NCBI RefSeq assembly: GCF_003570905.1
Contig: NZ_QXJM01000029.1
Span: 62,001-126,000 of the forward strand
Source of the DNA: Cohnella faecalis
GTDB lineage: Bacteria; Bacillota; Bacilli; Paenibacillales; Paenibacillaceae
Direction: 5' to 3'
DNA: 64,000 nucleotides
Shown here: positions 18,101 through 28,353 of the stretch, piece by piece
How the letters are laid out: the number at the start of each line of letters is the position of its first letter
Numbering within the stretch: position 1 is the first letter of the stretch
Notes under the pieces: generated by a model
The model's input: only the letters and a program-made list of their open reading frames with translations
Databases searched by the model: none
What the model was told of the DNA's origin: nothing
Made by a program: the position numbers and the translations under genes

Positions 18101-20738
18101 CATCTTTAACATAAATCGGTCGATTTACTTTATCATAGCGATAATCGGTTATAGCCCAACCATTGTCATCGTCATAAGTCTGAACTTGCCGCGGGTTTCC
18201 GAACCCATCATAGATCTGATTTTGTAAGTTGTACGTGGTGCCGAAAGATTCGCCGACTTTTTGGAGTTCGATATAAGATTCTAATACGGTATTAATAATT
18301 TGCGTATTGTTCGCATCATAATAGTTAGAATAACGATAGGGAAAATACTGATACTTTTGCGTCATGGTGTAGTCGTTGCCGTCTTCCCCTGTATAAGCAG
18401 GTAATGCAATGGAAGTTACACGCCCAAGATCGTCGTAACTGTATGTGGTCGTCGCACCTTCCGAATTCGTATCCGTGCGTACAAGCCCCAACAACAGATC
18501 ATAGGTTTTGGTAGAAGTCGATTCGACTAAATTATTATTTGAATCCGTATAGTACTCCTTGCTTATAGTCGGAAAAGCGAATTTGCCGTCGGGTCCGTAA
18601 ATGCGCACGGATTTTGCCTGCTTGTTGTTCTCCAGCGGCTTGGTTACCTCGATTCTGAAGCCTTCGGGACCTTGCGCATATACATATTGAGTCGTTTCAT
18701 TCGCTGCGTTCGTGTAAGTCAGAATTCTGCCAAGAGTGTCAAAGGTATACGATTCCGTAAGCAAAGTTGCAGCCTTCTGATACCACTGCTTTTGAGTAAG
18801 CATTTTGTAGGTCGGTTCATACGTGAATGACGTCGTATACAGCGCCTTGGTAGCCGCATTCTGGTATTGCGTGCTCGTTAAAGGCTGGGTGATCGACTGA
18901 AGCCCGCCCCAATCCGTATAGGTTTGACCGATATACTGCGTATTGTACGCCGTTCCCCCTGACGTTATATCTTCTATTTTAAGCTTAGTTGGTTTTGTCT
19001 TAAAATTCGAATCGAATTCCTGATAGGTCACACGTTTTTTCTCATTGCTCGAAGTCGTCACTTCCGCCGTTACCATTTGCATCTTTTTATTATACGTCCG
19101 CTTAACTTTCTGGCCGCTTCCCAACATGTATTCGGACGAAAAAAGATAGGAAGTCGGAAGCACTTCTGTGGATGAGTACGTCGGGTATCCTGTTAGATCA
19201 TTTGTGTATGCATATGAAGTGTCGTTAATTTTCGCGTTGGAAGCCGGATCGTTGCCTGTATAATACGAAGTGGCGGTGTTGGGATTATATCTACGCACTT
19301 CATCGTATCTTCGTGCTACTCTATAGGCGTCTGTCGCACCATCAGGTCCTAAGTTACGAATTGTTGCTCCGTATTCGTACATGGATCTGGAATGGGGGTA
19401 TCTTGCCTCGGCTAATAGAATAGCAAAAGTATAAGCCGATGGATTTAAGCTTTTCGTATGAAACATAAAGCGGACCTTCTGTGACGGTGACTGGTACGAA
19501 AAGGAGTTTACTAGGCCTGCTCTATCCACTACTTGCCATAGCGTAGGAATGAAAAAGGTTTCGATTACGTTATCGTTAGAATCTAAAAGAGCAACGTTTC
19601 TTCTATCCTTTATATATCTGACAGAGACCGTATGAGAAGGATTGTCTGGATCTTTGACCAATACGTCAATATTCTCACCATTAAAGTTAGTGGCGTTGAT
19701 GGTGTCTTCATAAGTAAACGTGACTGTTCTGCCGACACTGTCAATTATTTCGGAAATGAACGGATACGTATTACCGAATACTGTCCGATTCGTATGCTTG
19801 AACGTAATTTGATTTCCGAAACGATCTTGTATTCCGACTAACCGACCATCGTCAGCAAAATAGGTTCTTCGTTTGTCCGAGCTAACAAAAACATATGCAG
19901 CGCTGACTTGGCTGTTATTAAATCCGTATACAGGATCGTTGGTTTGAATCTGCCGAAATTCAGCATCTTTCCCTTCATAATTGGCTAGATTGGAATCGCT
20001 TGTATCAGGCGTGAATTCGACAGAGTAAGAGGCGCCGGTTCCATCATGAAAAGTCAGATAAGTCTTTCCACTATACTTTTCTTTCTGAACGGAAGGAAAT
20101 GCCAGAAACCAGCCTGTTCCTAAGTCATATCGGGAACGCAGGTAATTATTTTTATCTGGTATGTTACTGGTTTTTACGGTATACGTGCTGTATGTCGTCT
20201 GCACTTGTCCATAAAATCGAGAGGCGAAATCAATATACGATGTATTTGTCGTAGAATAGTTATAATCATTTTCGACGAGCCACGCCGCAGATTCACTGGT
20301 GTATGGTCCTAAATAAAAAGTGCTGCAAGTTGATCCCGGGTAGCATCTTGTTACTTCGACGTACCATCCCAAGGTGGAGTACGTTGTCGACGAGCTGGAA
20401 GATGAGGTGACCGTGACTTTTTTAGTCGCGCCCTCTGACATGGATGAATTATAAATTCTGGCAATGGACAGATCCAATCCGTCCTTCCCCGGTAATACAA
20501 TGTCTGTCTGCTTAAGCGTAAGCGAGCCGGTAATCGGGTCGATCAACTCCTCGGTCGAGTTCCGATCGGCGAGAAACGGCTTTTGATTTTCGTTATTCTG
20601 TTTGCTGGCAATATTGTTTAGAACGCCTTCCAGCCCTTGAATATTAACGGCAGCTTGTACGGACCCTCCGCTAAATGCCAAAAACATGGCGATAGCCAGG
20701 ATAGACGAAAAGAAGGTCTTCTTAACGTTTCGTATCAC
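15154..20738 (-). pseudogene. Secreted Rhs/YD-repeat polymorphic toxin with Hint and EndoU-like tip, one frameshift
   Basis: Two frames (20738-18024 and 18066-15154) form one Rhs protein of about 1,860 residues once a missing G in the run near 18063 is restored (YSYDPWGELAETVDAYGNL). It begins with a signal peptide (KTFFSSILAIAMFLAF, then SVQAA) and an Rhs N-terminal region (LIDPITGSLTLKQTDIVLPG). Many YD repeats follow, then the conserved core ending YYLRARYYDPSIGRFISKD and LNLYTYVYNNPMMYLDPSG. A Hint autoprocessing domain starts at Cys 15853-15855 (CFTAGTKVQ) and ends IWVHN. The tip (15154-15456) has EHISSGHIANGSRAQQ, KTIFPSYMNEAQVEKTVRAA and TIETAYPIY, typical of EndoU-like RNases. Without frameshift correction only a toxin-less N-terminal half would be secreted. 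Confidence 0.82.
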
Positions 20739-20741
20739 AGA

Positions 20742-21650
20742 CTATCTCACCTCCGTAGTCATTTTCACTGCAGCGGATTGACGATTCTTCTCGTCCTTGT
20801 ATTGTTGCAACAACTCTTCCAATGGAATCTGATTCGCTTCTGCGAACGCCTTGAGCTTTTCAACGAGTAATGGAGGAAGGTCATTGACTTCGACGCTGTT
20901 CTCTTTATCCGAAATAACTTGTTTTTTGCCAAGAGAATCTTTCGTTAATCCCTCTTGACTCTCAGCCTCTTGATCGGGAAGAACATTTATCTCCGGCGCG
21001 GTATCTTGCGTTTTAACTTGATTGATTGCATCGCTAATTGCTTTCTTTCCTTGCTGTTGATATGCCCTAGCTACATCGGTGATGTTCAACTCTCTGTTTT
21101 CTTGCTTGGCTAATAGCAGCAGAGATTTTTCTTCCTCAGTCAACTTAAACGATCGTAGAGCATTATACTCGGAAGAAAATTGTTTTCTTAACTCCTGTTC
21201 AAGTCTGCTTTGCTTTTCATCCAATAACTTGGATTGCACGTCCTCCCAGTCGGCTCCATCCGTCTTGGCATGTAAAACTTCTTCAGGATCGATACCGACT
21301 TGATTACCGATTTCATCTGCCCGGAAGATATCTTCCAGTCCATAGCCCTCATTTAAAAACTTCTCTAACTGGTCAGCGTCAATGGAGTAGGGGTCAATCG
21401 CGGAATTACCGCCTAGTTGCTCAAGACTCCCTGAAAATAGGGGTTCGAAATTATCAGGACTATCCCCTTTGATCTCAATGGTTGTATCCGCTGGCTTGGC
21501 CGTGTCGGGAGGTACCGCTAGTTGTTTGCTCGGTTGATTTATATCCAAGCTAACTTCCTTTTTATCAGAACCAAACGTTATGCCAGAGAAGCTAGAAAAT
21601 ACGATGCCAAAGCATAGAGATACGACTACCCATTTATTGTTTGTTTTCAT
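20742..21650 (-). CDS. Secreted helper protein of the Rhs locus, unknown function
   Basis: A 302-residue protein with an N-terminal signal peptide (WVVVSLCFGIVFSSFSGITF). The mature part is acidic and largely helical: LEQLGGNSAIDPYSIDADQ, then EQELRKQFSSEYNALRSFKL and the charged C-terminal LLVEKLKAFAEANQIPLEEL. Its stop lies four bases before the Rhs start, and the DNRLRE protein is 30 bases upstream, so the three form one operon. I do not recognise a family. An export, chaperone or wall-anchoring role for the Rhs protein is a guess from position alone. Confidence 0.72.
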   Translation of the reverse strand: MKTNNKWVVVSLCFGIVFSSFSGITFGSDKKEVSLDINQPSKQLAVPPDTAKPADTTIEIKGDSPDNFEPLFSGSLEQLGGNSAIDPYSIDADQLEKFLNEGYGLEDIFRADEIGNQVGIDPEEVLHAKTDGADWEDVQSKLLDEKQSRLEQELRKQFSSEYNALRSFKLTEEEKSLLLLAKQENRELNITDVARAYQQQGKKAISDAINQVKTQDTAPEINVLPDQEAESQEGLTKDSLGKKQVISDKENSVEVNDLPPLLVEKLKAFAEANQIPLEELLQQYKDEKNRQSAAVKMTTEVR

Positions 21651-21680
21651 GTTTTACTCTCCTTATATGTTTTGATTAAT

Positions 21681-24449
21681 TCAATTTTGCGCGATATCCA
21701 CATCTTTCGTATCGCTTGCCGCGACAACAAAAGCTTTGCTCAGATCAGCCCCTGGAATTTGATTTAACGGAACTCTTAATTCCAGAATCGCGCTTGCAGC
21801 AACCTTCGTTCCGTTCACGATCCGCTTTGATCCGATGCCATCGCTTTCCGGGGTTCCCGTCCACATCCATTGCCAAGAACCGTTATTGTATTTGTGCACG
21901 GTTACATCGTTTTCATGCCAACTAGCAATTTCATAGTAGGCTTTTAATGTACCCACCGATGTATTGTTTCGAGTGACCGAAGAGTAGGTCGTGGCTCCGG
22001 TCATCGGAAAATAAACAAAATAATTATCGTCATTATAGCCGTGCGGGTACAATAGATCATAATCCGTTACTCGCCCCAATTCGATCATTAAATAAACATA
22101 AGAAGCATCTTGATCGATGTATACTCGTCTAATATCGCGTTCGGGCTGCTTGTCAGCCATATTTATAAAATCATCATAGCCGTCCTCAATCAACTTCGTT
22201 CTCGTTACCCATTCGACAGGGTTTCCATCTGCGATGAGAGTGTTTTGTGGTGGAACGGATATAGATCTTTTCGTAAGATTGCCGTTATTATCATATTGAA
22301 AGTTTATTTTCGCACCCGTCACGAAACTCTCCAATTGACTCAGTTGATTAGATGCGTTGTACGTGTATACTAACCCCTTGCCATTGACAGTGGCACTGTT
22401 TACTATTGACCAGGGGGTCCAGGAGGCACCGTTGTAAACACGCAAAGCAAACTCGTACTCTCCCCGCAGCAAACTAACGGAATGACTCGTTCCTGAACTT
22501 GTAACAATGCCTGAATCATAAGTTTCCCAATACCCTTTTTTCATCCCTACAATTTGATACTTGACTTGATAAGGATTACTTACATTCCATGCTAGAGTAA
22601 GACTGTTCTCTACCGTAGCATCGACACGAAAATTGCTAATTGTAGGCAGTGCATTTACGGTAATCGTCTGGGTAACTTCGCTGCTCCAGCTTTCCCCATT
22701 AAATACTTTTAGTTTAACCGTCCATGTCCCTTCCGACAGAGCGCTAAGGAACGTATGTTCATTTGCACTCGAAAGCTGGTCTTGAGAACTATAAGTTTCC
22801 GTTCCATTCACTTTCGACACCGTGACCAAATATTTAACTTGATTTAACGTTCCGCTATAGCTCCATGTCACTTTAGGATAAGGAGTAGTATATGCGATTC
22901 CGCTTGTGATTGTCGCGCTTGGAGATGGAACTTCGCTGTTACTCCAGTTTACAATCAGCTTTACATTATCGCAGGAACAGCCTCCGGGGTAACTGAAAGA
23001 GGCAAAAGAAACGTTGGCCCCTGTATGATTGATATTATCGCCGACAGAGTATAATCCAATCGAAATTTCTCCACCCGAAAAACTATCCTTAGTCATTTCC
23101 GTGACATCAAAATAGACATACTGTACTCCGCCCACTTGCATTACGTTAACGGCTGATCCCGGATTAGTAGTTACACGCAATGGTGCATTGCTGTACGTCG
23201 TATATTTATTCCATGTCTGTGCAACCCGATAAGGCTGAATTGTTGCCTGATAATAGTCTGATACACTAATAACTTTTGTTCTTAGCACACTGCTGGTAAT
23301 AGTTGTTCCAGTAGAAGGAATACCGGATAAAGAAAATCTGGTATAGGCATTTTTATATCTATAAGTTGAATACATCCCATTAGTAGCACCAAGTTTGGCA
23401 ACGGTTAGTAGAGGATCGTCTCCATACGAAGTGTTGGGATTTCCCGAATCGACAAATGTATCATCGTTCCCGTCTACAATCTCCGTAGACGGATCTATCG
23501 TTACCGGATAGCTTAATTGTGCGCTGTCCCACGTTAAGTCCAGATAGGTTCGGTCTCGCTCGTTACGTTTCGTTATGATTACGTCCCGACGTACACCATG
23601 ATTATCCTCCAACCATGCGGGCATTATTCGCAAGCTTTCATTGGATAAACGATCATTCAAATTCCCTCTCAACTCGAAAGAAATTTGACTCGGAGATTGT
23701 TCGCTCTTTAGAATAATATTTTCCTTTACACCTTGACTGGTGGCGATCAGCTCTATATCCGTATTCTGCCAGACCTCGGCGTACAAAAGCTTATTTTTCG
23801 AACCATCAGCAGGTTTAACCCCTTTGGACGCTTCGGAAACACCGACCGGAATAAACGTCAGCTTCTCTTTTCCATGACCAATTGAATATCCTTTATATAT
23901 TTTCTTGGGTAACTTTAAGCTAAAAGGCAATCTAAGAGCCATGAAATCCGTTTCGGATCGATCTAGCTTTCCTTGCTTTTTCTTTTGTTTCACCTTTTCC
24001 ACATCATTGAACACTTCTTTAGAAAGCGTCGTGTTCGGCAACAGTTCAATTTCATCCTCATCAATCAAACTTGTGTCCATATCCTGAAGCTGTCCATTTG
24101 CGTCTTCATAATGAATATCCGTCATTGAATATTCCGTTTGGAAGGTACCGTCTCCCAACACAAATTGTTTACTATTGCGAGTACGCTTTTCAATCAATTC
24201 TATTCTTGTACGTGACGTTCCCTCAGTTCCCGCCTGCAATTTATCGGGGTTAAAATCATCGGATCCAAAAATAGGCGTGCTTGCATCAATCGCCGGAGGT
24301 TGCTTTAATTCAGCATCCGCAGGGATTTGAAGTGGAACAGATGTATCGGAAGCCGGGTCTAATTCTTCGGCATTCGTACTCAAGCTTGGGGCACAACAAA
24401 AAAGAATGAACGCGCTGATTGTGATAATCCTAATTAACTTATGGAACAT
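21681..24449 (-). CDS. Secreted DNRLRE-type protein with FnIII-like modules and a CBM9-like C terminus
   Basis: A 922-residue exported protein: signal peptide (LIRIITISAFILFCC), then a region seen in WapA-type wall proteins (FQTEYSMTDIHYEDANGQL). A DNRLRE domain follows (DDTFVDSGNPNTSYGDDPLL through YVYFDVTEMT), then two FnIII-like stretches (residues about 510-690). There is a single YD/RHS-like repeat (YTYNASNQLSQL, INFQYDNNGNLTKRS) and a C-terminal domain opening LIADGNPVEW with SYVYLMIELGR, which looks like a CBM9/DOMON sugar-binding fold. AAGGAGG stands before ATG 24449. It heads the Rhs operon. WapA carries comparable N-terminal modules on the toxin itself; here they are on a separate protein, which may anchor or present the Rhs at the surface. 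Confidence 0.8.
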   Translation of the reverse strand: MFHKLIRIITISAFILFCCAPSLSTNAEELDPASDTSVPLQIPADAELKQPPAIDASTPIFGSDDFNPDKLQAGTEGTSRTRIELIEKRTRNSKQFVLGDGTFQTEYSMTDIHYEDANGQLQDMDTSLIDEDEIELLPNTTLSKEVFNDVEKVKQKKKQGKLDRSETDFMALRLPFSLKLPKKIYKGYSIGHGKEKLTFIPVGVSEASKGVKPADGSKNKLLYAEVWQNTDIELIATSQGVKENIILKSEQSPSQISFELRGNLNDRLSNESLRIMPAWLEDNHGVRRDVIITKRNERDRTYLDLTWDSAQLSYPVTIDPSTEIVDGNDDTFVDSGNPNTSYGDDPLLTVAKLGATNGMYSTYRYKNAYTRFSLSGIPSTGTTITSSVLRTKVISVSDYYQATIQPYRVAQTWNKYTTYSNAPLRVTTNPGSAVNVMQVGGVQYVYFDVTEMTKDSFSGGEISIGLYSVGDNINHTGANVSFASFSYPGGCSCDNVKLIVNWSNSEVPSPSATITSGIAYTTPYPKVTWSYSGTLNQVKYLVTVSKVNGTETYSSQDQLSSANEHTFLSALSEGTWTVKLKVFNGESWSSEVTQTITVNALPTISNFRVDATVENSLTLAWNVSNPYQVKYQIVGMKKGYWETYDSGIVTSSGTSHSVSLLRGEYEFALRVYNGASWTPWSIVNSATVNGKGLVYTYNASNQLSQLESFVTGAKINFQYDNNGNLTKRSISVPPQNTLIADGNPVEWVTRTKLIEDGYDDFINMADKQPERDIRRVYIDQDASYVYLMIELGRVTDYDLLYPHGYNDDNYFVYFPMTGATTYSSVTRNNTSVGTLKAYYEIASWHENDVTVHKYNNGSWQWMWTGTPESDGIGSKRIVNGTKVAASAILELRVPLNQIPGADLSKAFVVAASDTKDVDIAQN

Positions 24450-24692
24450 AACATCCTCCTTGATAGTGCACTCGTCTACACTTTATTAAGATTAGAAATC
24501 TGAAAATACTACAAAAATGGAAATCTTTTTCTCCTTCCTATCGATAATATTTGCTTTTTTCCGTTATTTTAAGGTTACACTTCCATCATGTTACTTTATT
24601 ATCTCAAAAATTGGAATGCTTGGATCGCAAACTGATTAATTGAGCTATTCTAACAGAGACTTCGTTTCTACCAGCAGGTTCTCATCACAAAT

Positions 24693-24740
24693 TAAAAAGC
24701 CGCTCCTATAGAAGATGAACTTCTCTAAAGGAGCGACTCA
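24693..24740 (-). terminator. Terminator of the flotillin gene
   Basis: CGCTCCT (24701-24707) pairs with AGGAGCG (24729-24735) around an inner AGAAG/CTTCT stem, and GGCTTTTTAATTT follows on the minus strand. Confidence 0.8.
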
Positions 24741-24752
24741 TTTTTATTTCTT

Positions 24753-26195
24753 CTACTCGGAAGAAACAGGAGGAGTAATGTCTTTCTTCATCGCGGTGCT
24801 GCCTTCCGCCAGCCTTTTCAGCAATTGGTTCACGTCGACCCCGGTCAGAGCGTTGACCGTTTCCGGCATTTTGGCGAGCAAATCCGTTACGTACCCGGTC
24901 ACCTTGCCTGCGCCTCCGTTCGGTCCGCTCCCTCCGCCGTCGACGATAACGATTTTCTCCGTGCGGGAGAGCGGCTCAGCGATTGCCCTTGCAATTTCCG
25001 GGAATTTGTCGATAATGAGCTCCACGACAGCGGCCTCGCCGTATTTGCGCAGCGCGTCGGCAATTTTGTCCTTCGCCTCTGCCTCGGCTAAACCTTTCAG
25101 CCGGATAACATCGGCTTGCGCCGTACCTTCCGCACGTTCCTTATCTGCGTTGGCATTACCGGCGAGACGTACCGACTCCGCTTCTGCTCTCGCCTTTGCC
25201 TCGATCTGGTAACGTTCGGCTTCCGCTCGTTGTTCCTGCGCATAGCGGTCGGCATCGGCTTGCTTCTTCACGGTAGCAACGAGCTCGCGCTCGCGTCGTT
25301 CGATTTCCTTCGATTCTAGCTCGATTTGCTTTTCCCGCTCAATGACTTGAATTTGCATTTCCTCGGCTTTAACCGATTGGAGCGTTTTCGCTTCCTGCAG
25401 CTTGTACGCTTGGTCGGCTTCGGCTTTTTTCAAGTCCTGCTCCTTCTTGAATTCGGCCTTCTTCACCTCCATCGCTTTGTGCGCTTCGGCGATATTCGTC
25501 TCGGCATTGAACTCGGCTTTCTTGCCGTCCTCCATCGCTTTCGATTTTGCCACCGTCTCATCGCGAAACGCATTGGCTTTGGCAATTTCAGCATCTCTTT
25601 TTACTTGCGCAATTTGCGGCTGTCCGAGCGCATCCAGATAGCCGTTCTTATCCCGAACGTCGCGGATCGTGAACGAAACGATCTGCAATCCCATCTTGTT
25701 CAGGTCACTCGCAGCTACTTCCTGCACGTTGCGGGCGAACTCATCCCGGTTCCGATAAACGTCCTCTACCGTCATTGTCCCGAGGATAGCGCGAAGGTGG
25801 CCCTCCATCGTCTGCGTTGCAATGCTCTTAAGCTCTTCCTCCGGCTTACCCAAAAATTGTTCGGCAGCTGTCGCGATCGACTCTTGGTCGCCCTTGATTT
25901 TAATTTGGGCGACTCCGTCCACCATGACGGGAACGCCATGCATCGTATAAACTTCCGGAGTCGGAATTTCTAACGTTTGAACCTGCAAAGACAGCATCGA
26001 TGCATTTTGAACAACCGGCCATATGAATGCGCCTCCGGCTTTAACGATTTTCATTCCGTCCTTGGTGAGCGCACCGGTAATGATCATTGCCTCGTCGGCC
26101 TTTACCGTCCGATAGCGGGACGCGAACACTACGATTAGCACTAGCACCACAATTACAATTCCAACCGGGATCAACAACGTGCTGTTTAATTCCAT
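24753..26195 (-). CDS. floT: Flotillin-family membrane scaffold protein
   Basis: From ATG 26195 (MELNSTLLIPVGIVI), 480 residues. One N-terminal membrane segment (VGIVIVVLVLIVVFASRY) is followed by an SPFH/band-7 domain (EAMIITGALTKDG through RDVRDKNGYLDALG). Next comes a long Ala/Glu/Lys-rich coiled coil (AEADQAYKLQEAKTL, EAERYQIEAKARAEAES) and a conserved C terminus (EIARAIAEPLSRTEKIVIV). This is the layout of B. subtilis FloT/YuaG, which organises membrane microdomains and acts with the NfeD-like YuaF, also encoded immediately upstream here. A 5'-extended open frame to 26246 lacks a ribosome site. The 3' part of this gene is duplicated, truncated, at 9036-9190. Confidence 0.93.
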   Translation of the reverse strand: MELNSTLLIPVGIVIVVLVLIVVFASRYRTVKADEAMIITGALTKDGMKIVKAGGAFIWPVVQNASMLSLQVQTLEIPTPEVYTMHGVPVMVDGVAQIKIKGDQESIATAAEQFLGKPEEELKSIATQTMEGHLRAILGTMTVEDVYRNRDEFARNVQEVAASDLNKMGLQIVSFTIRDVRDKNGYLDALGQPQIAQVKRDAEIAKANAFRDETVAKSKAMEDGKKAEFNAETNIAEAHKAMEVKKAEFKKEQDLKKAEADQAYKLQEAKTLQSVKAEEMQIQVIEREKQIELESKEIERRERELVATVKKQADADRYAQEQRAEAERYQIEAKARAEAESVRLAGNANADKERAEGTAQADVIRLKGLAEAEAKDKIADALRKYGEAAVVELIIDKFPEIARAIAEPLSRTEKIVIVDGGGSGPNGGAGKVTGYVTDLLAKMPETVNALTGVDVNQLLKRLAEGSTAMKKDITPPVSSE

Positions 26196-26239
26196 TTTCC
26201 GAAACTCCCTCTCTCTATTACGCGAATGATATAATGTCC

Positions 26240-26740
26240 TTACCAAGTCTCCACAACGAATGTTCCGGCCATTTCACCTACAATTCGGACCGACGTCCCT
26301 TGTGAAATAACGGGTTCTCCTGCGGATTTCGCTGGCGCGCTATGCCGGGTCCCCCCTTGCTCATACACGATCTCTCCCAATCGAGGAGCTTTGATGGCGG
26401 TAACGACTTCCGCGGCGAGTCCGATCATCGCTTTAGCCGATTTCGCCATTCCTTTCTGAGCGGCATGAAGCGGAAGAACGACGGCGAACAATACAACCGA
26501 AGACACCGCAAGCGCACTTATAAGCGATACGGATGCGACCGCTATCATTGACCAGTCGGTCTGATTCAACAGCATATAACCGATTCCGCCAAATACGTTC
26601 AAAAAGGTCGCAATGACCGTCGGCGACAAATAAGGCAAATCTCCCGAGTGGAAGTCGAAACCGAGCCAATCCCCAAAAACGAGCGATAAAAGGGCGTATC
26701 CCGCTCCAATCCCGAACAATACCAGCATAATAATGTCCAT
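26240..26740 (-). CDS. NfeD-like membrane protein partnering flotillin
   Basis: From ATG 26740 (GAGGGGGTGGAGA just upstream), 166 residues. Three membrane segments (IIMLVLFGIGAGYALLSLVF, FLNVFGGIGYMLLNQ, VASVSLISALAVSSVVLFAV) precede a soluble C-terminal OB-like domain (RLGEIVYEQGGTRHSAP, GTSVRIVGEMAGTFVVETW). This is the short NfeD type that precedes flotillin genes, as in the yuaF-floT pair. The gap to flotillin is short, so co-transcription is likely. Confidence 0.85.
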   Translation of the reverse strand: MDIIMLVLFGIGAGYALLSLVFGDWLGFDFHSGDLPYLSPTVIATFLNVFGGIGYMLLNQTDWSMIAVASVSLISALAVSSVVLFAVVLPLHAAQKGMAKSAKAMIGLAAEVVTAIKAPRLGEIVYEQGGTRHSAPAKSAGEPVISQGTSVRIVGEMAGTFVVETW

Positions 26741-26859
26741 TCTCCACCCCCTCTCGATGACTAGGCATCCGGAATATACCAGTTTCAGAAGATTCTTTCC
26801 AGTACTACGTTGCATCTTGTGGAAGGTTTCTCATCGTAGGAGACGCAATTAACAGCAAA

Positions 26860-26906
26860 ACAGGAGCTGCTCATTTGGTCAAAACCAACCAAACAAGCAG
26901 CCCCAG
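26860..26906 (-). terminator. Likely terminator of the kamA-type gene
   Basis: GCTGC/GCAGC arms with an inner TTGGT/ACCAA pairing form an imperfect hairpin, followed on the minus strand by TGTTTTGC. It lies between the kamA-type gene and nfeD. Confidence 0.5.
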
Positions 26907-27041
26907 TGTAAATAATCACAAATAAATCTCGTACAGGGAGCGTAATCCCTCACCATTTTTTGCTCACTTTAACCTCTAATCGTCGCAATGTACGGGATTC
27001 TCATAGCGACGCTCACAAGCGAATAAGAGGCTCTTCCTGCC

Positions 27042-28214
27042 CTACCTCACCTTAACCCGTTGAACAGGCATATCCGACAGAGCGTTCACGGAGACGACAG
27101 CTTCCGTTTTCTTTTGCGGCGGGGTCCAATATCGATCGCTGCCCGGCAAATCGTCGAACCATGATGCGTCCTTGGGACAATCCAGCATCATGAAACGTCC
27201 GTATTGGCCATCTCTCGACTGATGATATTTCAAGTACGCCATGCCGTTCTCGATAGCCAAAATCTCGATTTTTCCGGACGTATGGCTCATAGCAAGACGA
27301 ACCCGCTTGCCCAACCCGGAAGTCAGCGATTTGGCTTCTTCGACGATACGATACACCTTTTCCAATGGCAGCACGAACTCCCGATTGCCCGCAACCGGAC
27401 GATTAATAAAGAAATAGTAAGGAGTCACCCCTGCCCACGATAGTCGATCAAGCAGCTCTCCCAGTACCTTCGGATTATCGTTGATCCCTTTCAACACGGG
27501 AGTCTGATTCACGACAATCGCCCCTGCCTTATGCAAAGCGTCGAAGCCTCTAACCGCTTCCGGCGTTATTTCCCGGGGATGGTTAATATGCGCCATGACA
27601 TATATCCTTTTCTCCGGACCGGAGAACTCGCGGATCGCGGCGAGCAGCTCCTCATCCTCGTAAATCCGCATCGGATTAAATACGGGAATTTTGGAGCCCA
27701 GACGAATGATTTTTACATGGTCGATCTCACGCAGCCGTTGCAAAATCGCCCTCAGCTTCGGAGCCGCAAGAATGAGACTGTCGCCCCCCGTCAGCAGCAC
27801 ATTGCTGATTTCGGGATGGCTCGCGATATAATCAAGCCCCGGCTCTACATCAGAGGTCGCTTCTTTGACATCGTTGCGGAACAACCGTTTGCGGAAGCAA
27901 TATCTGCAATAGGCTCCGCACACTTCCGATACGATCAGAAGCGCCGTCGAGTCGTATTTGTGCTGGCAGCCGGGAACGACGTAATTCGTGTCCTCGTCCG
28001 ATGCGTCCCAGCGGCCGAACTCCTTCAACTCGCCTTCGTTCGGGATAACAAGCTTGCGGATCGGATCGTTAGGATCGTTCCAATCGATCAGCTTCAAATA
28101 ATAGTCGTTGACGCGAAATACGAATTTGTTCGTAATAGACTTCAGATTTTCCCGCTCCGTCTCCGGCAATTGCGCGATTTTTCCGATGTCGGTAATATAC
28201 TTGGGCTGCGGCAA
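27042..28214 (-). CDS. kamA: Lysine 2,3-aminomutase-family radical SAM/PLP enzyme
   Basis: A 390-residue protein with the radical-SAM cluster motif CGAYCRYCFRKRLF, NVLLTGGDSLIL, the PVFNPMRIYEDEELL strand, VNQTPVLKGINDN and HTSGKIEIL, where the PLP-binding Lys is expected. Family members convert L-alpha-lysine to L-beta-lysine; some related proteins act on elongation factor P or on glutamate, so the substrate is likely but not certain. It is 390 residues against roughly 415 for clostridial KamA. The gene stands alone on the minus strand behind a c-di-AMP riboswitch and two terminator hairpins. Beta-lysine is the precursor of the compatible solute N-acetyl-beta-lysine, which fits osmotic control; no acetyltransferase (ablB) is visible nearby. 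Confidence 0.88.
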   Translation of the reverse strand: MPQPKYITDIGKIAQLPETERENLKSITNKFVFRVNDYYLKLIDWNDPNDPIRKLVIPNEGELKEFGRWDASDEDTNYVVPGCQHKYDSTALLIVSEVCGAYCRYCFRKRLFRNDVKEATSDVEPGLDYIASHPEISNVLLTGGDSLILAAPKLRAILQRLREIDHVKIIRLGSKIPVFNPMRIYEDEELLAAIREFSGPEKRIYVMAHINHPREITPEAVRGFDALHKAGAIVVNQTPVLKGINDNPKVLGELLDRLSWAGVTPYYFFINRPVAGNREFVLPLEKVYRIVEEAKSLTSGLGKRVRLAMSHTSGKIEILAIENGMAYLKYHQSRDGQYGRFMMLDCPKDASWFDDLPGSDRYWTPPQKKTEAVVSVNALSDMPVQRVKVR

Positions 28215-28287
28215 TGGAATTCCTCCTCAAGTGATATTGTCGATTCTCATGAAACGGCTCCCGGACCTCTCTCCCCCTCCCGAACCA

Positions 28288-28342
28288 AAATAAAAGACCC
28301 TTCGTGCGCGAAAAAAGAAGCTTTTCCGCGAGCAGGGTCTCA
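28288..28342 (-). terminator. Second terminator in the kamA leader
   Basis: AGACCCT (28295-28301) pairs with AGGGTCT (28334-28340), with an inner GCGCG/CGCG stem, and TTTTATTTT follows on the minus strand. It is in tandem with the hairpin at 28354. Confidence 0.7.
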
Positions 28343-28353
28343 TTCGTTTAAAC

